Assembly: GCF_003248355.1 (NCBI RefSeq)
Contig: NZ_QKWY01000001.1
Span: 2,686,001-2,750,000, forward strand
DNA from: Streptomyces sp. AC1-42W
Lineage (GTDB): Bacteria > Actinomycetota > Actinomycetes > Streptomycetales > Streptomycetaceae
Length of the DNA stretch: 64,000 nucleotides
Direction: 5' to 3'
Each line of letters begins with the position of its first letter. The stretch's first letter is position 1. The position numbers and the translations under genes are program-made. The notes beneath the pieces were generated by a model. That model had not been told where the DNA came from and ran no database searches. It saw only the letters and a program-made list of their open reading frames with translations. Of the stretch, positions 20,857 to 30,367 are shown in pieces.

Positions 20857-21444
20857 GTGCAGACCTCCGCACTCCCGGACCTCGCGCACAACGACAGCAA
20901 GCCCATGCACTGGCTCGCCACCGCGACCGCCATGGCGGCCGTCGTCGCGCTGGCCGGCCTGTTCCAGCCCGACGCCAGCGCCTCCACGTCCACCCGGAGC
21001 ACTCCCGCCCAGCAGCGGCAGACGGAGCGGGCCGCGGCCCCCGACCCGGCCGAGGCGGACTTCCCGCTTGACTGCGGCACCGTCGGCCACACCGTCGCCA
21101 AGCAGGCACCCGGCGACCTCGACGGCGACGACCGGCCCGAAACCGTCGCCGTGGTCCACTGCGCGGCCGGATCGGGCACCCCGCCCAGCGGCGTCTACGT
21201 CCTGACACAGCGGAGCGGGTCCGCTCCCAGGGTCGTGGCGACCCTGGTGGAACCCGCCCAGCAGTTCAGCGTCGGCGACTTCGCCGTGCGCGACGGCGTC
21301 ATCTCCGCCACGCTCCTCGGCTACTCCTCGTCATCGGTGCCCTCGTGCTGCCCCGACCAGCAGGAGAAGGTCACCTGGCAGTGGCAGAACGGCGCCTTCG
21401 TCCGCAACAGCCAGACCGCCGAGCCCATCGACACCGGCATCTGA
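20857..21444 (+). CDS. Exported hypothetical protein
   Basis: The 195-residue product has one hydrophobic segment (WLATATAMAAVVALAGLF, about residues 19-36) followed by a Thr/Gln/Ala linker, so it is exported or anchored by its N-terminus. The outside part has an FG-GAP-like DLDGDDRPETVAVVHC and several cysteines (CCPDQQ), suggesting disulfides. I do not recognise a function. GTG 20857 has AGGAG upstream; a longer frame from 20776 is less likely. Confidence 0.7.
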   Translation: MQTSALPDLAHNDSKPMHWLATATAMAAVVALAGLFQPDASASTSTRSTPAQQRQTERAAAPDPAEADFPLDCGTVGHTVAKQAPGDLDGDDRPETVAVVHCAAGSGTPPSGVYVLTQRSGSAPRVVATLVEPAQQFSVGDFAVRDGVISATLLGYSSSSVPSCCPDQQEKVTWQWQNGAFVRNSQTAEPIDTGI

Positions 21445-21495
21445 CCCCCGGGGCGCCGGGCGCAGGGCACCCCGCGTCCGTCCGCCGCAGGTGGA

Positions 21496-21807
21496 TCAGG
21501 CCGCCTCCGGCCCGTACACCTCGACCCTGTCCGCAACGCGTCGCACATGGATGCAGTCGCCCGGGCACTCCTTCGCCGAGTCCACCACGTCCCGGAGCAG
21601 CGGCAGCGGCACCGGTGTGGTCGCCCCCTTGTCCTGGAGCAGCTCGTCCTCGGCGCTCTTCACATACGCCAGACCGTCGATGTCCAGCTCGAACACCTCG
21701 GGCGCGTACTGCACACAGATCCCGTCGCCTGTGCAGAGATCCTGGTCGATCCAGACCTCCAGGTCCTGCGCCTCGCCATCGGTGGGAGCGTCCTGCCGCA
21801 CGGTCAT
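21496..21807 (-). CDS. Ferredoxin, probable 3Fe-4S type
   Basis: The 103-residue protein has DLCTGDGICVQYAPEVFELD and later AKECPGDCIHV. The C-X5-C pair plus the CP cysteine is the pattern of P450-type 3Fe-4S ferredoxins. A fourth cysteine (Cys85) just after CP is extra. An insert of about 20 residues (EDELLQDKGATTPVPLPLL) lies between the halves. ATG 21805-21807 matches the family start. It is divergent from mpa; no P450 is nearby, so its partner is unknown. Confidence 0.85.
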   Translation of the reverse strand: MTVRQDAPTDGEAQDLEVWIDQDLCTGDGICVQYAPEVFELDIDGLAYVKSAEDELLQDKGATTPVPLPLLRDVVDSAKECPGDCIHVRRVADRVEVYGPEAA

Positions 21808-22050
21808 GTCGCCTGCCGTTTCCTGCGTATCCGGACCGGGAAGGAGCCAGCCCTGACGGGTGTTGAACGCTTCGACGATACAACCGGCCGCATTCCCGCG
21901 TTGAACCGTGGGTATCCCCCCTGGAACGGGGGAGAGCGCAAGGGTGAAGATCGGACACACCCCGCAGTCTTTGTGATCTAGGGGTTTCAATCACCACCCA
22001 CGCAGGTAGGGTCAGGAAGCGTCCAGCTCCCCTTGGAGGAGGTGAGGACC

Positions 22051-23817
22051 GTGGCAGCCCACGACGACGACATCAACCGCGGCATCCGGCCCGTGCGGGG
22101 GTCCGAAGACCCAGCCGGCCAGGTTGCCTTTCTCGAGCAGGAAATCGCCGTCCTGCGACGCAAGCTCGCCGACTCTCCGCGGCATACGAGGATTCTCGAA
22201 GAGCGGATCGTCGAGTTGCAGACCAACCTCGCAGGCGTGTCCGCCCAGAACGAACGGCTCGCCGGCACGCTCCGCGAGGCCCGCGACCAGATCGTGGCCC
22301 TCAAGGAAGAGGTCGACCGGCTCGCACAGCCGCCGGCCGGTTTCGGGGTGTTCCTGCAGGCCAACGAGGACGGCACCTGCGACATCTTCACCGGGGGCCG
22401 CAAGCTCCGGGTGAACGTCAGCCCCAGCGTCGAACTCGATGACCTCCGGCGCGGCCAGGAGGTCATGCTCAACGAAGCGCTCAACGTGGTCGAGGCCATG
22501 CAGTTCGAGCGCGCCGGGGACATCGTCACCCTCAAGGAGATCCTCGAGGACGGCGAGCGCGCCCTGGTCATCGGGCACACCGACGAGGAACGGGTGGTCA
22601 GGCTCGCCGAGCCGCTGCTGGACACCACCATCCGCCCCGGCGACGCCCTGCTGCTCGAACCCCGCTCCGGCTACGTCTACGAGGTCGTGCCCAAGAGCGA
22701 GGTCGAGGAACTCGTCCTCGAAGAGGTCCCGGACATCGACTACGACAAGATCGGCGGCCTGGGCGACCAGATCGAGCTGATCCGCGACGCGGTCGAGCTG
22801 CCCTATCTCCACCCCGACCTCTTCCGGGAGCACGAGCTGCGCCCGCCCAAGGGCATCCTGCTCTACGGCCCGCCCGGCTGCGGCAAGACGCTCATCGCCA
22901 AGGCCGTCGCCAACTCCCTGGCGAAGAAGGTCGCCGAAGTCACCGGCCAGCCCGCCGGAAAGAGCTACTTCCTCAACATCAAGGGCCCCGAGCTCCTCAA
23001 CAAGTACGTCGGCGAGACCGAGCGCCACATCCGCCTGGTCTTCCAGCGGGCCCGTGAGAAGGCCAGTGAGGGCACCCCCGTCATCGTCTTCTTCGACGAG
23101 ATGGAGTCCCTCTTCCGCACCCGCGGGTCGGGCGTCAGCTCGGACGTGGAGAACACCATCGTCCCGCAGCTGCTCGCCGAGATCGACGGCGTGGAGGGCC
23201 TGGAGAACGTCATCGTCATCGGCGCCTCCAACCGCGAGGACATGATCGACCCCGCGATCCTGCGCCCCGGCCGGCTCGATGTGAAGATCAAGATCGAGCG
23301 CCCGGACGCGGAGGCCGCGAAGGACATCTTCGCCAAGTACCTCACCGCCTCGCTGCCGCTGCACGCGGACGATCTGGCCGAGCACACCGGCTCGAAGGAA
23401 GCCGCGGCGCACGCCATGATCCAGTCCGTCGTGGAGCGGATGTACACCGAGTCCGAGGAGAACCGCTTCCTCGAGGTCACGTACGCCAACGGCGACAAGG
23501 AAGTCCTGTACTTCAAGGACTTCAACTCCGGCGCGATGATCCAGAACATCGTCGACCGGGCCAAGAAGATGGCCATCAAGGCATTCCTCGACCACGGCCA
23601 GAAGGGCCTGCGCGTCTCCCACCTCCTCCAGGCGTGCGTGGACGAGTTCAAGGAGAACGAGGACCTGCCGAACACCACCAACCCGGACGACTGGGCCCGT
23701 ATCTCCGGCAAGAAGGGCGAGCGGATCGTCTACATCCGCACGCTCGTCACCGGAAAGCAGGGCGCGGACACCGGCCGTTCCATCGACACGGTGGCCAACA
23801 CCGGGCAGTACCTGTAG
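22051..23817 (+). CDS. arc: Proteasomal AAA ATPase Mpa/ARC
   Basis: This hexameric unfoldase recognises pupylated proteins and feeds them to the 20S core. The 588-residue protein has an N-terminal coiled coil (about 20-75) that binds Pup and OB domains (about 80-230). The AAA module has GPPGCGKT (Lys279) and [10 protein letters not shown]. The C-terminal GQYL is the proteasome-docking tail. GTG 22051 follows GGAGGAGGTGAGG. It is separated from dop by a long palindromic terminator, so dop has its own promoter. Confidence 0.96.
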   Translation: MAAHDDDINRGIRPVRGSEDPAGQVAFLEQEIAVLRRKLADSPRHTRILEERIVELQTNLAGVSAQNERLAGTLREARDQIVALKEEVDRLAQPPAGFGVFLQANEDGTCDIFTGGRKLRVNVSPSVELDDLRRGQEVMLNEALNVVEAMQFERAGDIVTLKEILEDGERALVIGHTDEERVVRLAEPLLDTTIRPGDALLLEPRSGYVYEVVPKSEVEELVLEEVPDIDYDKIGGLGDQIELIRDAVELPYLHPDLFREHELRPPKGILLYGPPGCGKTLIAKAVANSLAKKVAEVTGQPAGKSYFLNIKGPELLNKYVGETERHIRLVFQRAREKASEGTPVIVFFDEMESLFRTRGSGVSSDVENTIVPQLLAEIDGVEGLENVIVIGASNREDMIDPAILRPGRLDVKIKIERPDAEAAKDIFAKYLTASLPLHADDLAEHTGSKEAAAHAMIQSVVERMYTESEENRFLEVTYANGDKEVLYFKDFNSGAMIQNIVDRAKKMAIKAFLDHGQKGLRVSHLLQACVDEFKENEDLPNTTNPDDWARISGKKGERIVYIRTLVTGKQGADTGRSIDTVANTGQYL

Positions 23818-23824
23818 AAGGCGC

Positions 23825-23862
23825 ACCGGCTGCGGATGCCCGGCCGGGCATCCGCAGCCGGT
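23825..23862 (+). terminator. 38-bp perfect palindrome after mpa/arc
   Basis: Arms 23825-23843 and 23844-23862 are perfectly complementary with no spacer. It lies 8 bp after the mpa stop and is probably the terminator. Confidence 0.8.
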
Positions 23863-24057
23863 TGCTTTCCGGACAGCCGCGGCGACACCGCGGCAATGAC
23901 GACGCAATTGATCTCCCCACCGGCACGGACGCGTTCTAGGCTCTGGCGTACCGCCCGTCCACGCAGCGCGGGAGGGGCGGGCCGCGCACCCACCGAACAA
24001 GCAGCGGTACTTGAGCGCCGCCCCCGGAAGGGAGCGCCGCCGGGCAAGGAGGGCCGG

Positions 24058-25569
24058 ATGACCGTACGGCGAGTAATGGGCATCGAGACGGAGTACGGGA
24101 TCTCCGTTCCGGGGCACCCCAGCGCCAATGCCATGCTCACCTCGTCCCAGATCGTCAACGCCTACGCGGCGGCGATGCACCGGGCGCGCCGCGCCCGCTG
24201 GGACTTCGAGGAGGAGAACCCGCTGCGGGACGCGCGGGGCTTCGACCTCGCCCGCGAGACCGCCGACTCCAGCCAGCTCACGGACGAGGACATCGGCCTG
24301 GCCAATGTGATCCTCACCAACGGGGCCCGGCTCTACGTCGACCACGCGCACCCCGAGTACAGCTCCCCGGAGATCACCAACCCCAGGGACGCCGTCCTGT
24401 GGGACAAGGCCGGCGAGCGCATCATGGCCGAGGCGGCCGAGCGCGCGGCGCAGCTTCCGGGCGCCCAGCCGATCCACCTCTACAAGAACAACACCGACAA
24501 CAAGGGCGCCTCCTACGGGACGCACGAGAACTATCTGATGAAGCGGGAGACCCCCTTCTCGGACATCGTGCGCCATCTGACGCCGTTCTTCGTCTCGCGC
24601 CAGGTGGTCACCGGCGCCGGACGGGTCGGCATCGGCCAGGACGGCCAGGAACACGGCTTCCAGATCAGCCAGCGCGCCGACTACTTCGAGGTCGAGGTCG
24701 GCCTGGAGACCACGCTCAAGCGCCCCATCATCAACACCCGCGACGAGCCGCACTCCGACGCGGAGAAGTACCGCCGGCTCCATGTGATCATCGGCGACGC
24801 CAACCTCTCGGAGATCTCCACCTACCTCAAGCTGGGCACCACCTCGCTGGTCCTGTCCATGATCGAGGACGGCTTCATCAACGTCGATCTCGCCGTGGAC
24901 CAGCCGGTGCGCACGCTGCACCAGGTCTCCCACGACCCCGGACTGCGACAGCTGATCACGCTGCGCAGCGGCCGGACACTGACCGCGGTGCAGCTCCAGA
25001 TGGAGTACTTCGAGCTGGGCCGCAAATACGTCGAGGAACGGTACGGCGCGGACGCCGACGAACAGACCAAGGACGTCCTCAGCCGGTGGGAGGACACCCT
25101 CAACCGACTGGAGAACGACCCGATGAGCCTGGCCGGCGAGCTGGACTGGGTGGCGAAGCGGCAGCTCATGGACGGCTACCGGCGCCGGGACGGCCTGGAC
25201 TGGGACGCGGCCCGGCTGCACCTGGTGGACCTGCAGTACGCGGACGTACGGCAGGAGAAGGGGCTGTACAACCGTCTGGTGGCCCGGGGCCGGATGAAAC
25301 GTCTCCTCGACGAGCGCGAGGTCGAGCGGGCCCGTACGGCGCCGCCGGACGACACCAGGGCGTACTTCCGTGGCCGCTGCCTCGAAAAGTACGCCGACGA
25401 CGTCGCGGCCGCCTCCTGGGACTCGGTGATCTTCGATCTGCCGGGCCAGGACTCGTTGCAGCGGGTGCCCACGATGGAGCCGCTGCGGGGCACCCGGGAG
25501 CATGTGAAGTCCCTGCTGGACCGCTGCCGCACCGCGCAGGAACTGGTCCAGGTGCTCTCGGGCGGCTGA
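24058..25569 (+). CDS. dop: Pup deamidase/depupylase Dop
   Basis: Dop converts the C-terminal Gln of Pup to Glu and also removes Pup from tagged proteins. The 503-residue protein is of the carboxylate-amine/glutamine-synthetase-like fold shared with PafA. Motifs include [16 protein letters not shown], the Dop-specific loop after it, [21 protein letters not shown] and [26 protein letters not shown] 24058 follows AAGGAGGG. It acts on the pup product encoded 130 bp downstream. Confidence 0.96.
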   Translation: MTVRRVMGIETEYGISVPGHPSANAMLTSSQIVNAYAAAMHRARRARWDFEEENPLRDARGFDLARETADSSQLTDEDIGLANVILTNGARLYVDHAHPEYSSPEITNPRDAVLWDKAGERIMAEAAERAAQLPGAQPIHLYKNNTDNKGASYGTHENYLMKRETPFSDIVRHLTPFFVSRQVVTGAGRVGIGQDGQEHGFQISQRADYFEVEVGLETTLKRPIINTRDEPHSDAEKYRRLHVIIGDANLSEISTYLKLGTTSLVLSMIEDGFINVDLAVDQPVRTLHQVSHDPGLRQLITLRSGRTLTAVQLQMEYFELGRKYVEERYGADADEQTKDVLSRWEDTLNRLENDPMSLAGELDWVAKRQLMDGYRRRDGLDWDAARLHLVDLQYADVRQEKGLYNRLVARGRMKRLLDEREVERARTAPPDDTRAYFRGRCLEKYADDVAAASWDSVIFDLPGQDSLQRVPTMEPLRGTREHVKSLLDRCRTAQELVQVLSGG

Positions 25570-25640
25570 CGGCGCCTGAAAGGGCTCCCGGCTGGGAATC
25601 ATTCCGATGACCTCCGGACGTTGAGACAAGTACCGGGCCA

Positions 25641-25663
25641 ATGTCGGACCCCGTGGGTAGGGT
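25641..25663 (+). promoter_or_regulatory. Possible RecA-NDp type promoter of pup
   Basis: ATGTCGGACCC, six bases, then a perfect TAGGGT -10. The spacing is exact and the TGTCG part of the upstream element is kept, but the next bases (ACC for TGG) differ. No canonical -35 is present. Confidence 0.45.
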
Positions 25664-25699
25664 CTGATCAAGTGCTTCGAACCGAGCGGGGTGAGCTAG

Positions 25700-25918
25700 A
25701 TGGCGACCAAGGACACCGGCGGCGGACAGCAGAAGGCGACGCGTTCCACCGAGGAGGTCGAGGAGCAGGCGCAGGACGCGCAGGTCTCCGAGGACCTCAA
25801 GGAACGCCAGGAGAAGCTGAGCGAGGACGTGGACGACGTCCTGGACGAGATCGACGATGTCCTGGAGGCCAACGCAGAGGACTTCGTACGCTCGTTCGTA
25901 CAGAAGGGCGGCCAGTAA
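25700..25918 (+). CDS. pup: Prokaryotic ubiquitin-like protein Pup
   Basis: This 72-residue, acidic, disordered modifier is attached to lysines of target proteins. The C-terminal half holds the coiled-coil-forming Mpa-binding region (LKERQEKLSEDVDDVLDEID). The protein ends GGQ, so Dop must deamidate it before ligation by PafA. ATG 25700 has GGTGA upstream. A strong terminator follows, separating it from prcBA. Confidence 0.98.
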   Translation: MATKDTGGGQQKATRSTEEVEEQAQDAQVSEDLKERQEKLSEDVDDVLDEIDDVLEANAEDFVRSFVQKGGQ

Positions 25919-25936
25919 CCGGCCCCGCGCCGGAGG

Positions 25937-25987
25937 CCCGCGACGGGTGTGCGGTACGGGCGGACCGCCCGTACCGCACACCGCGGG
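25937..25987 (+). terminator. Strong terminator after pup
   Basis: The core is a 35-bp perfect palindrome (25947-25981) with a 17-bp stem. An outer CCCGCG/CGCGGG pair extends it to 25937-25987. It begins 18 bp after pup. Confidence 0.85.
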
Positions 25988-26011
25988 CGACCGGAGCGCT
26001 CCGGCCCTCCG

Positions 26012-26203
26012 ATTGCCCCCGCCACGGATGTGGATCACCGCCACCGGGCGGGTAGGGTCCGGGGCGTACTGCTTCAACTGCAATCCGGCCATCGGCAAGT
26101 TGGGGATGATCCTGACACCTTGCGCAGGGCCATCGCATACCTGGAGGGAAACGCGTGGAAGCCAACACTCGTAGCACCGGGCGTCTACCAGCTGCCTTCC
26201 TGA
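26012..26203 (+). pseudogene. Endonuclease VII (HNH) gene remnant overlapping prcB
   Basis: Pieces of the Endonuclease_7 family lie in two frames. Frame A (26012-26071) reads IAPATDVDHRHRAGRVRGVL, with the metal-binding DH.H.(T/A)GRVRG motif. Frame B (26070-26102) reads CFNCNPAIGKLG, with the CxxC zinc pair. Frame A then resumes as [32 protein letters not shown] to a stop at 26203. Losing 2 bases near 26069 and 1 base near 26103 explains this. The N-terminal zinc half is not clear. The last 49 bp overlap the prcB start in another frame, which may explain why the tail is kept. Small Endo VII-like genes near prcB are known in actinobacteria, as I recall. Confidence 0.7.
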
Positions 26204-27000
26204 CGCCGGGATCGTCCTCCTTCATGGACTTCCTGTCCGACCAGGCGCCCGAGATGCTTCCGGGCAACCGGCAGGCGCCGCCGTTGAAGGGGGCCATCGA
26301 GGCGCCGCACGGCACGACGATCGTGGCGGCGGCCTTCCCCGGCGGTGTGGTCCTCGCCGGTGACCGGCGGGCGACCATGGGGAACATGATCGCGCAGCGC
26401 GACATCGAGAAGGTCTTCCCGGCCGACGAGTACTCGGCGGTGGGCATCGCCGGTACGGCGGGTCTCGCCGTGGAGATGGTCAAGCTCTTCCAGCTGGAGC
26501 TGGAGCACTTCGAGAAGGTGGAGGGCGCCCAGCTCTCCTTCGAGGGCAAGGCGAACCGGCTCTCCACGATGATCCGGAGCAATCTGGCGATGGCCATGCA
26601 GGGTCTCGCCGTCGTCCCGCTCTTCGCCGGCTACGACATGGACCGCGAGCGCGGACGCATCTTCAGCTACGACGTCACCGGCGGCCGCTCCGAGGAGCAC
26701 GGCTACGCCTCCACCGGCTCCGGCTCCCTCTTCGCCCGCGGCTCCATGAAGAAGCTCTACCGCGAGGACCTGACGGAGCGGGAGACGCTCACGCTGGTCG
26801 TGCAGGCCCTGTACGACGCGGCCGACGAAGACTCCGCGACGGGCGGCCCGGACGTGGGCCGCCGTATCTACCCCATCGTCACCGTCATCACGGACGAGGG
26901 CTTCCGGAGGCTGACCGACGCGGAATCCGCCGAGGTCGCCCGCGCGATTCTGGAACGCCGCCTGGAACAGCCCGACGGCCCGCGCGCCGCGCTGCTCTGA
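26155..27000 (+). CDS. prcB: Proteasome beta subunit
   Basis: This is the catalytic subunit of the 20S core. The 281-residue precursor has a 53-residue propeptide ending APHG. Self-cleavage exposes Thr54 ([21 protein letters not shown]), with the catalytic Asp and Lys regions typical of the Ntn fold. The start is GTG 26155 with GGAGGG upstream. The propeptide coding region overlaps the tail of the endonuclease VII remnant. prcA follows after 62 bp. Confidence 0.97.
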   Translation: MEANTRSTGRLPAAFLTPGSSSFMDFLSDQAPEMLPGNRQAPPLKGAIEAPHGTTIVAAAFPGGVVLAGDRRATMGNMIAQRDIEKVFPADEYSAVGIAGTAGLAVEMVKLFQLELEHFEKVEGAQLSFEGKANRLSTMIRSNLAMAMQGLAVVPLFAGYDMDRERGRIFSYDVTGGRSEEHGYASTGSGSLFARGSMKKLYREDLTERETLTLVVQALYDAADEDSATGGPDVGRRIYPIVTVITDEGFRRLTDAESAEVARAILERRLEQPDGPRAALL

Positions 27001-27062
27001 GCACGCGTTCCCTTCCCGCTTCTCCGATGCTCCCGCCACTGACAGAAAGGGACGGATAGCCG

Positions 27063-27875
27063 GTGTCGACGCCGTTCTATGTCTCACCTCAGCAGGCCAT
27101 GGCCGACCGGGCGGAATACGCCCGGAAGGGCATCGCCCGTGGTCGCAGCCTGGTAGTGCTGCAGTACGCCGACGGAATTGTGTTCGTCGGCGAGAACCCG
27201 TCCCGTGCGCTGCACAAGTTCAGCGAGATCTACGACCGGATCGGTTTCGCCGCCGCCGGTAAGTACAACGAGTACGAAAACCTCCGCATCGGCGGAGTGC
27301 GCTACGCGGATCTGCGCGGATACACCTATGACCGCGACGATGTGACGGCTCGCGGACTGGCGAACGTCTACGCGCAGACCCTCGGCACGATTTTCTCCAG
27401 CGCGGCCGAGAAGCCGTACGAGGTGGAACTCGTGGTCGCCGAGGTCGGCAGCGAGCCCGAGGGCGACCAGATCTACCGGTTGCCGCACGACGGCTCGATC
27501 GTGGACGAACACGGTTCGGTCGCGGTCGGCGGCAACGCGGAGCAGATCTCCACCTTCCTCGACCAGCGCCACCGCGACGGGATGTCCCTCGCCGAGGCAC
27601 TGAGACTGGCGGTGCAGGCCCTCTCCCGCGACCCCAACGGCAGCGAGCGGGAGATTCCCGCGGACCGGCTCGAAGTGGCCGTCCTGGACCGCACCCGGCC
27701 GCAGCAGCGCAAGTTCAAGCGAATCGTCGGCCGGCAGCTGGCCCGGCTCCTGGAGGCGGAGGCCGCCGCCTCCACGCCCACCGACGCCCCGTCCGACACC
27801 GAGGACGGCGACGCCGCCCCGGACGCCCCCGCGGCCACCAAGGACACCACCGAATCCGGCGGGGACGTGGAGTAG
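27063..27875 (+). CDS. prcA: Proteasome alpha subunit
   Basis: This subunit forms the outer gated rings of the 20S proteasome. The 270-residue protein begins [27 protein letters not shown], the gating and H0 helix region, and has the usual alpha fold. The last 35 residues are an acidic Asp/Ala/Thr tail (from [11 protein letters not shown] on) that is probably disordered. The start is GTG 27063 after GAAAGG. A terminator follows at 27905. Confidence 0.97.
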   Translation: MSTPFYVSPQQAMADRAEYARKGIARGRSLVVLQYADGIVFVGENPSRALHKFSEIYDRIGFAAAGKYNEYENLRIGGVRYADLRGYTYDRDDVTARGLANVYAQTLGTIFSSAAEKPYEVELVVAEVGSEPEGDQIYRLPHDGSIVDEHGSVAVGGNAEQISTFLDQRHRDGMSLAEALRLAVQALSRDPNGSEREIPADRLEVAVLDRTRPQQRKFKRIVGRQLARLLEAEAAASTPTDAPSDTEDGDAAPDAPAATKDTTESGGDVE

Positions 27876-27904
27876 CGCATCGCGCGGCCCTTTCCGGCCC
27901 ACCC

Positions 27905-27937
27905 GAGCCCCGGCCCGCCCCAGGCGGACCGGGGCTC
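27905..27937. terminator. Terminator between prcA and the LacI gene
   Basis: A 9-bp GC stem (27905-27913 with 27929-27937) has a second pairing step inside. It lies between convergent genes. Confidence 0.65.
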
Positions 27938-27939
27938 CG

Positions 27940-28968
27940 TCACACCGGCGGCGCGGGCGCCGTCGAGCCGCGCGCGACCAGCCGCACCGGCAGGCTGCCC
28001 GGTTCGGCCGCCCGCCCGTCCAGCACCGCGAGCAGCGCGGCCATCCCGCGCTCACCGACCTGCTCGGCGGGCAGCCGTACGGTGGTCAGCTCCGGCTCCA
28101 CCGCGGTCGCCAGGGCCAGATCGTCGAAGCCGGTCACCGACAGATCGCCGGGCACCCGCAACCCGAACCGGCGGGCCGCCTTGCACGCCCCCGCCGCCAG
28201 GATGTCGTCGTCGCAGACGATCGCGGTCGGCCGGGGCCCCGGCAGCCCCAGCGCGCGCTCCGTCGCCTCCCGCCCTGCCCGCACGTCCAGTGCCGAGGTC
28301 ACCGTGCGCACCTCGACGCCGGGGACCGTGCGCAGCTCCGCGTGCAGGGCCTCCGCGCGGCAGCCGAAGGTCCAGGTGTCCACGGCCGAGGCCAGGTGCA
28401 GGAAGCGCCGGTGGCCCAGGGCGAGCAGATGGCGGGCCACCTGGCGCATCCCGTCGCCGATGTCGAGGTTGACGCGGGCGGCGGGGCCCGGCGCCGAGGG
28501 GTCGCTGTCCAGCATCACCAGCGGCACGTCCGCGCCGTGCAGGGCGTCGAGCGCGTCGGCCGCCATGGACGAGGCGATGACCCCGTCCAGCGCGGCACGG
28601 GCGGAGGGGAACGGGTCGCGGGCCGGGCCGGTGCCGTCGGGGGAGGGGTAGAGGACGACGCCGAAGCCGTGCTCGGCGGCGACCGCGGCGGCCCCGGTGT
28701 ACACCCGGGCGAAGAACTCGTTGGTGAGGGCCGGGACGACCAGCAGGGCGGTCCTGGTGCGGCCCAGGCGGAGATTGCGGGCGGCGAGGTTGGGCCGGTA
28801 GCCGAGGTCGCGGGCGGCGTCGCGCACCCGGCCCGCGGTGGTCTCGGAGACCCGGCCCCGCCATTTCTCGCCGAGCACCAGCGAGACCGTGGCCTGGGAG
28901 ACACCGGCGGCCCGCGCCACGTCACGGCTGGTGGGGCGGGCCGGGCCGGGCGGTGCTGGGCTGGTCAC
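27940..28968 (-). CDS. LacI-family transcription regulator
   Basis: The 342-residue protein has the LacI helix-turn-helix and hinge at its start (SRDVARAAGVSQATVSLVLG, YRPNLAARNLR) and a periplasmic-binding-like sugar domain (CDDDILAAGACKAARRFGLRVPGDLSVTGFDDL). I chose GTG 28966-28968 because GGAGG stands 5 nt upstream; an ATG at 29023-29025 lacks a site. It is divergent from an MFS gene and probably controls it through the dyad at 29028-29054. The pair sits inside the proteasome cluster without an evident functional link. Confidence 0.88.
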   Translation of the reverse strand: MTSPAPPGPARPTSRDVARAAGVSQATVSLVLGEKWRGRVSETTAGRVRDAARDLGYRPNLAARNLRLGRTRTALLVVPALTNEFFARVYTGAAAVAAEHGFGVVLYPSPDGTGPARDPFPSARAALDGVIASSMAADALDALHGADVPLVMLDSDPSAPGPAARVNLDIGDGMRQVARHLLALGHRRFLHLASAVDTWTFGCRAEALHAELRTVPGVEVRTVTSALDVRAGREATERALGLPGPRPTAIVCDDDILAAGACKAARRFGLRVPGDLSVTGFDDLALATAVEPELTTVRLPAEQVGERGMAALLAVLDGRAAEPGSLPVRLVARGSTAPAPPV

Positions 28969-29027
28969 GCGGGCCTCCGGGCCGGTCGGTACAGGCCCGT
29001 GCGGTGGACCTGGGGACGCGCTCATGG

Positions 29028-29054
29028 TACGTATGAACCCGGTAGTTATACGTA
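29028..29054. promoter_or_regulatory. Divergent-promoter dyad, candidate LacI-type operator
   Basis: Perfect 7-bp arms TACGTAT and ATACGTA flank a 13-nt spacer between the divergent regulator and transporter genes. Confidence 0.45.
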
Positions 29055-29098
29055 AAACCTCGCAGCCCGCACAGGTGCCCGGGGGAGAGGGGCGGGAC

Positions 29099-30358
29099 AT
29101 GGCCGCGGGATATCTGGACATCCTCCGGGCGCGGCACGCCGCCCGGCTGCTCACCGGCACCCTGGTGGGCCGGCTGCCGAACGGCACCGCGAACATCGCG
29201 ATCGTGCTGTTCGTGCGGGCCGAGGGCGGCAGCTACACGCTGGCCGGCGCGCTCGCCGCGGTGTACGGCCTGGCCACGGCGGTGGGGCAGCCGCTCCTGG
29301 GGCGCGCGGTGGACCTGTACGGGCAGCCGCGCGTCCAGCTGCCCGCCGCCGTCGTCTCCGGGCTCGGCATGGCCGTGCTCGCCGTGGCCGGCTGCGGCTC
29401 TCTCCCGCTCGCCTACGCGGCGGTGGCCGTGGCCGGACTGTTCACGCCGCCGCTGGAGGGCGGGCTGCGGGCGCTGTGGCCGAGCGTGCTGGGCGGCGAG
29501 GACCGGGTGCACCGGGCGTACGCCATGGACGCGGTGGCGCAGGAGGTCATGTTCACGGCCGGGCCGCTCCTGGTGACCCTGCTCGTCTCGCTGTGGTCGC
29601 CCGCCGCCGCCCTGCTCGTCATCAACGCGATCGGTGTGCTCGGCGCCCTGTCGGTCGTGCTCTCGGAGCCCTCGCGCACCTGGCGCTCCGCCCCGCGCGA
29701 GGCGCATTGGCTGGGCGCGCTGCGCTCGCCCGCGCTGCTCGCGCTGCTGGGCTCGTTCTTCTTCGTGGGCCTCGCGCTGGGCTCCATCACCGTGGCCGCC
29801 ATGGCGTACGCCGACGACCACGGCCGGGAGTCCGTCTACGGCTGGCTGATGGCCGCGCTGGGGCTCGGCGCCCTGGTCGGCGGGGCGGTGTACGGGGCGC
29901 GGCGGTGGGCGGGGGAGCCGGAGCGCCGGCTGCGGGTGATCGTGGGGCTGCTCGCGCTGGGCTATCTGCCGCTGACGCTGACGCCGGGCCCGGTGGCGAT
30001 GACCGTGCTGGCGGCCGTCTCCGGGGTGTTCCTCGCCCCGGCCGTCGCCTGCTCGTTCATCGTGGTGGACCGGCACGCGCCGCGCGGGACGGTGACCGAG
30101 GCGTTCTCCTGGCTGGTGACCACCTTCGGGGTCGGCGCGGCGGCCGGGACGGCGGTGGCCGGTCCGGCCGTGGAGCTGGGCGGGACGGCGTGGAGCTTCG
30201 CGGTGGCGGGGGCCGGTGGAGTGGCCGCACTGCTCGTTCTGCTGGCCACCGGAAGGGTGCTCACGGCTCCCGCCCGTACGGCTGTCGCGGTGCGAGGATC
30301 GGAAAATGATCGAAACGGTGCCGTCGAACCCGGTTTCAGCTCGGGCCATCAGGCGTAA
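29099..30358 (+). CDS. MFS transporter
   Basis: The 419-residue membrane protein has about 12 hydrophobic segments and a major-facilitator loop motif (GRAVDLYGQPRVQL, after segment 2). The substrate is unknown. ATG 29099 has GGAGAGG upstream; earlier ATGs at 29024 and 29033 would place the start inside the operator region. Its stop codon TAA forms the first bases of the pafA -10 element. Confidence 0.85.
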   Translation: MAAGYLDILRARHAARLLTGTLVGRLPNGTANIAIVLFVRAEGGSYTLAGALAAVYGLATAVGQPLLGRAVDLYGQPRVQLPAAVVSGLGMAVLAVAGCGSLPLAYAAVAVAGLFTPPLEGGLRALWPSVLGGEDRVHRAYAMDAVAQEVMFTAGPLLVTLLVSLWSPAAALLVINAIGVLGALSVVLSEPSRTWRSAPREAHWLGALRSPALLALLGSFFFVGLALGSITVAAMAYADDHGRESVYGWLMAALGLGALVGGAVYGARRWAGEPERRLRVIVGLLALGYLPLTLTPGPVAMTVLAAVSGVFLAPAVACSFIVVDRHAPRGTVTEAFSWLVTTFGVGAAAGTAVAGPAVELGGTAWSFAVAGAGGVAALLVLLATGRVLTAPARTAVAVRGSENDRNGAVEPGFSSGHQA

Positions 30359-30361
30359 TGT
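30356..30361 (+). promoter_or_regulatory. -10 element for leaderless pafA
   Basis: TAATGT lies exactly 6 nt before the pafA ATG and overlaps the stop codon of the MFS gene. TTTCAG at 30334-30339 could be the -35 (16-nt spacer). Confidence 0.5.
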
Positions 30362-30367
30362 TCAGTC

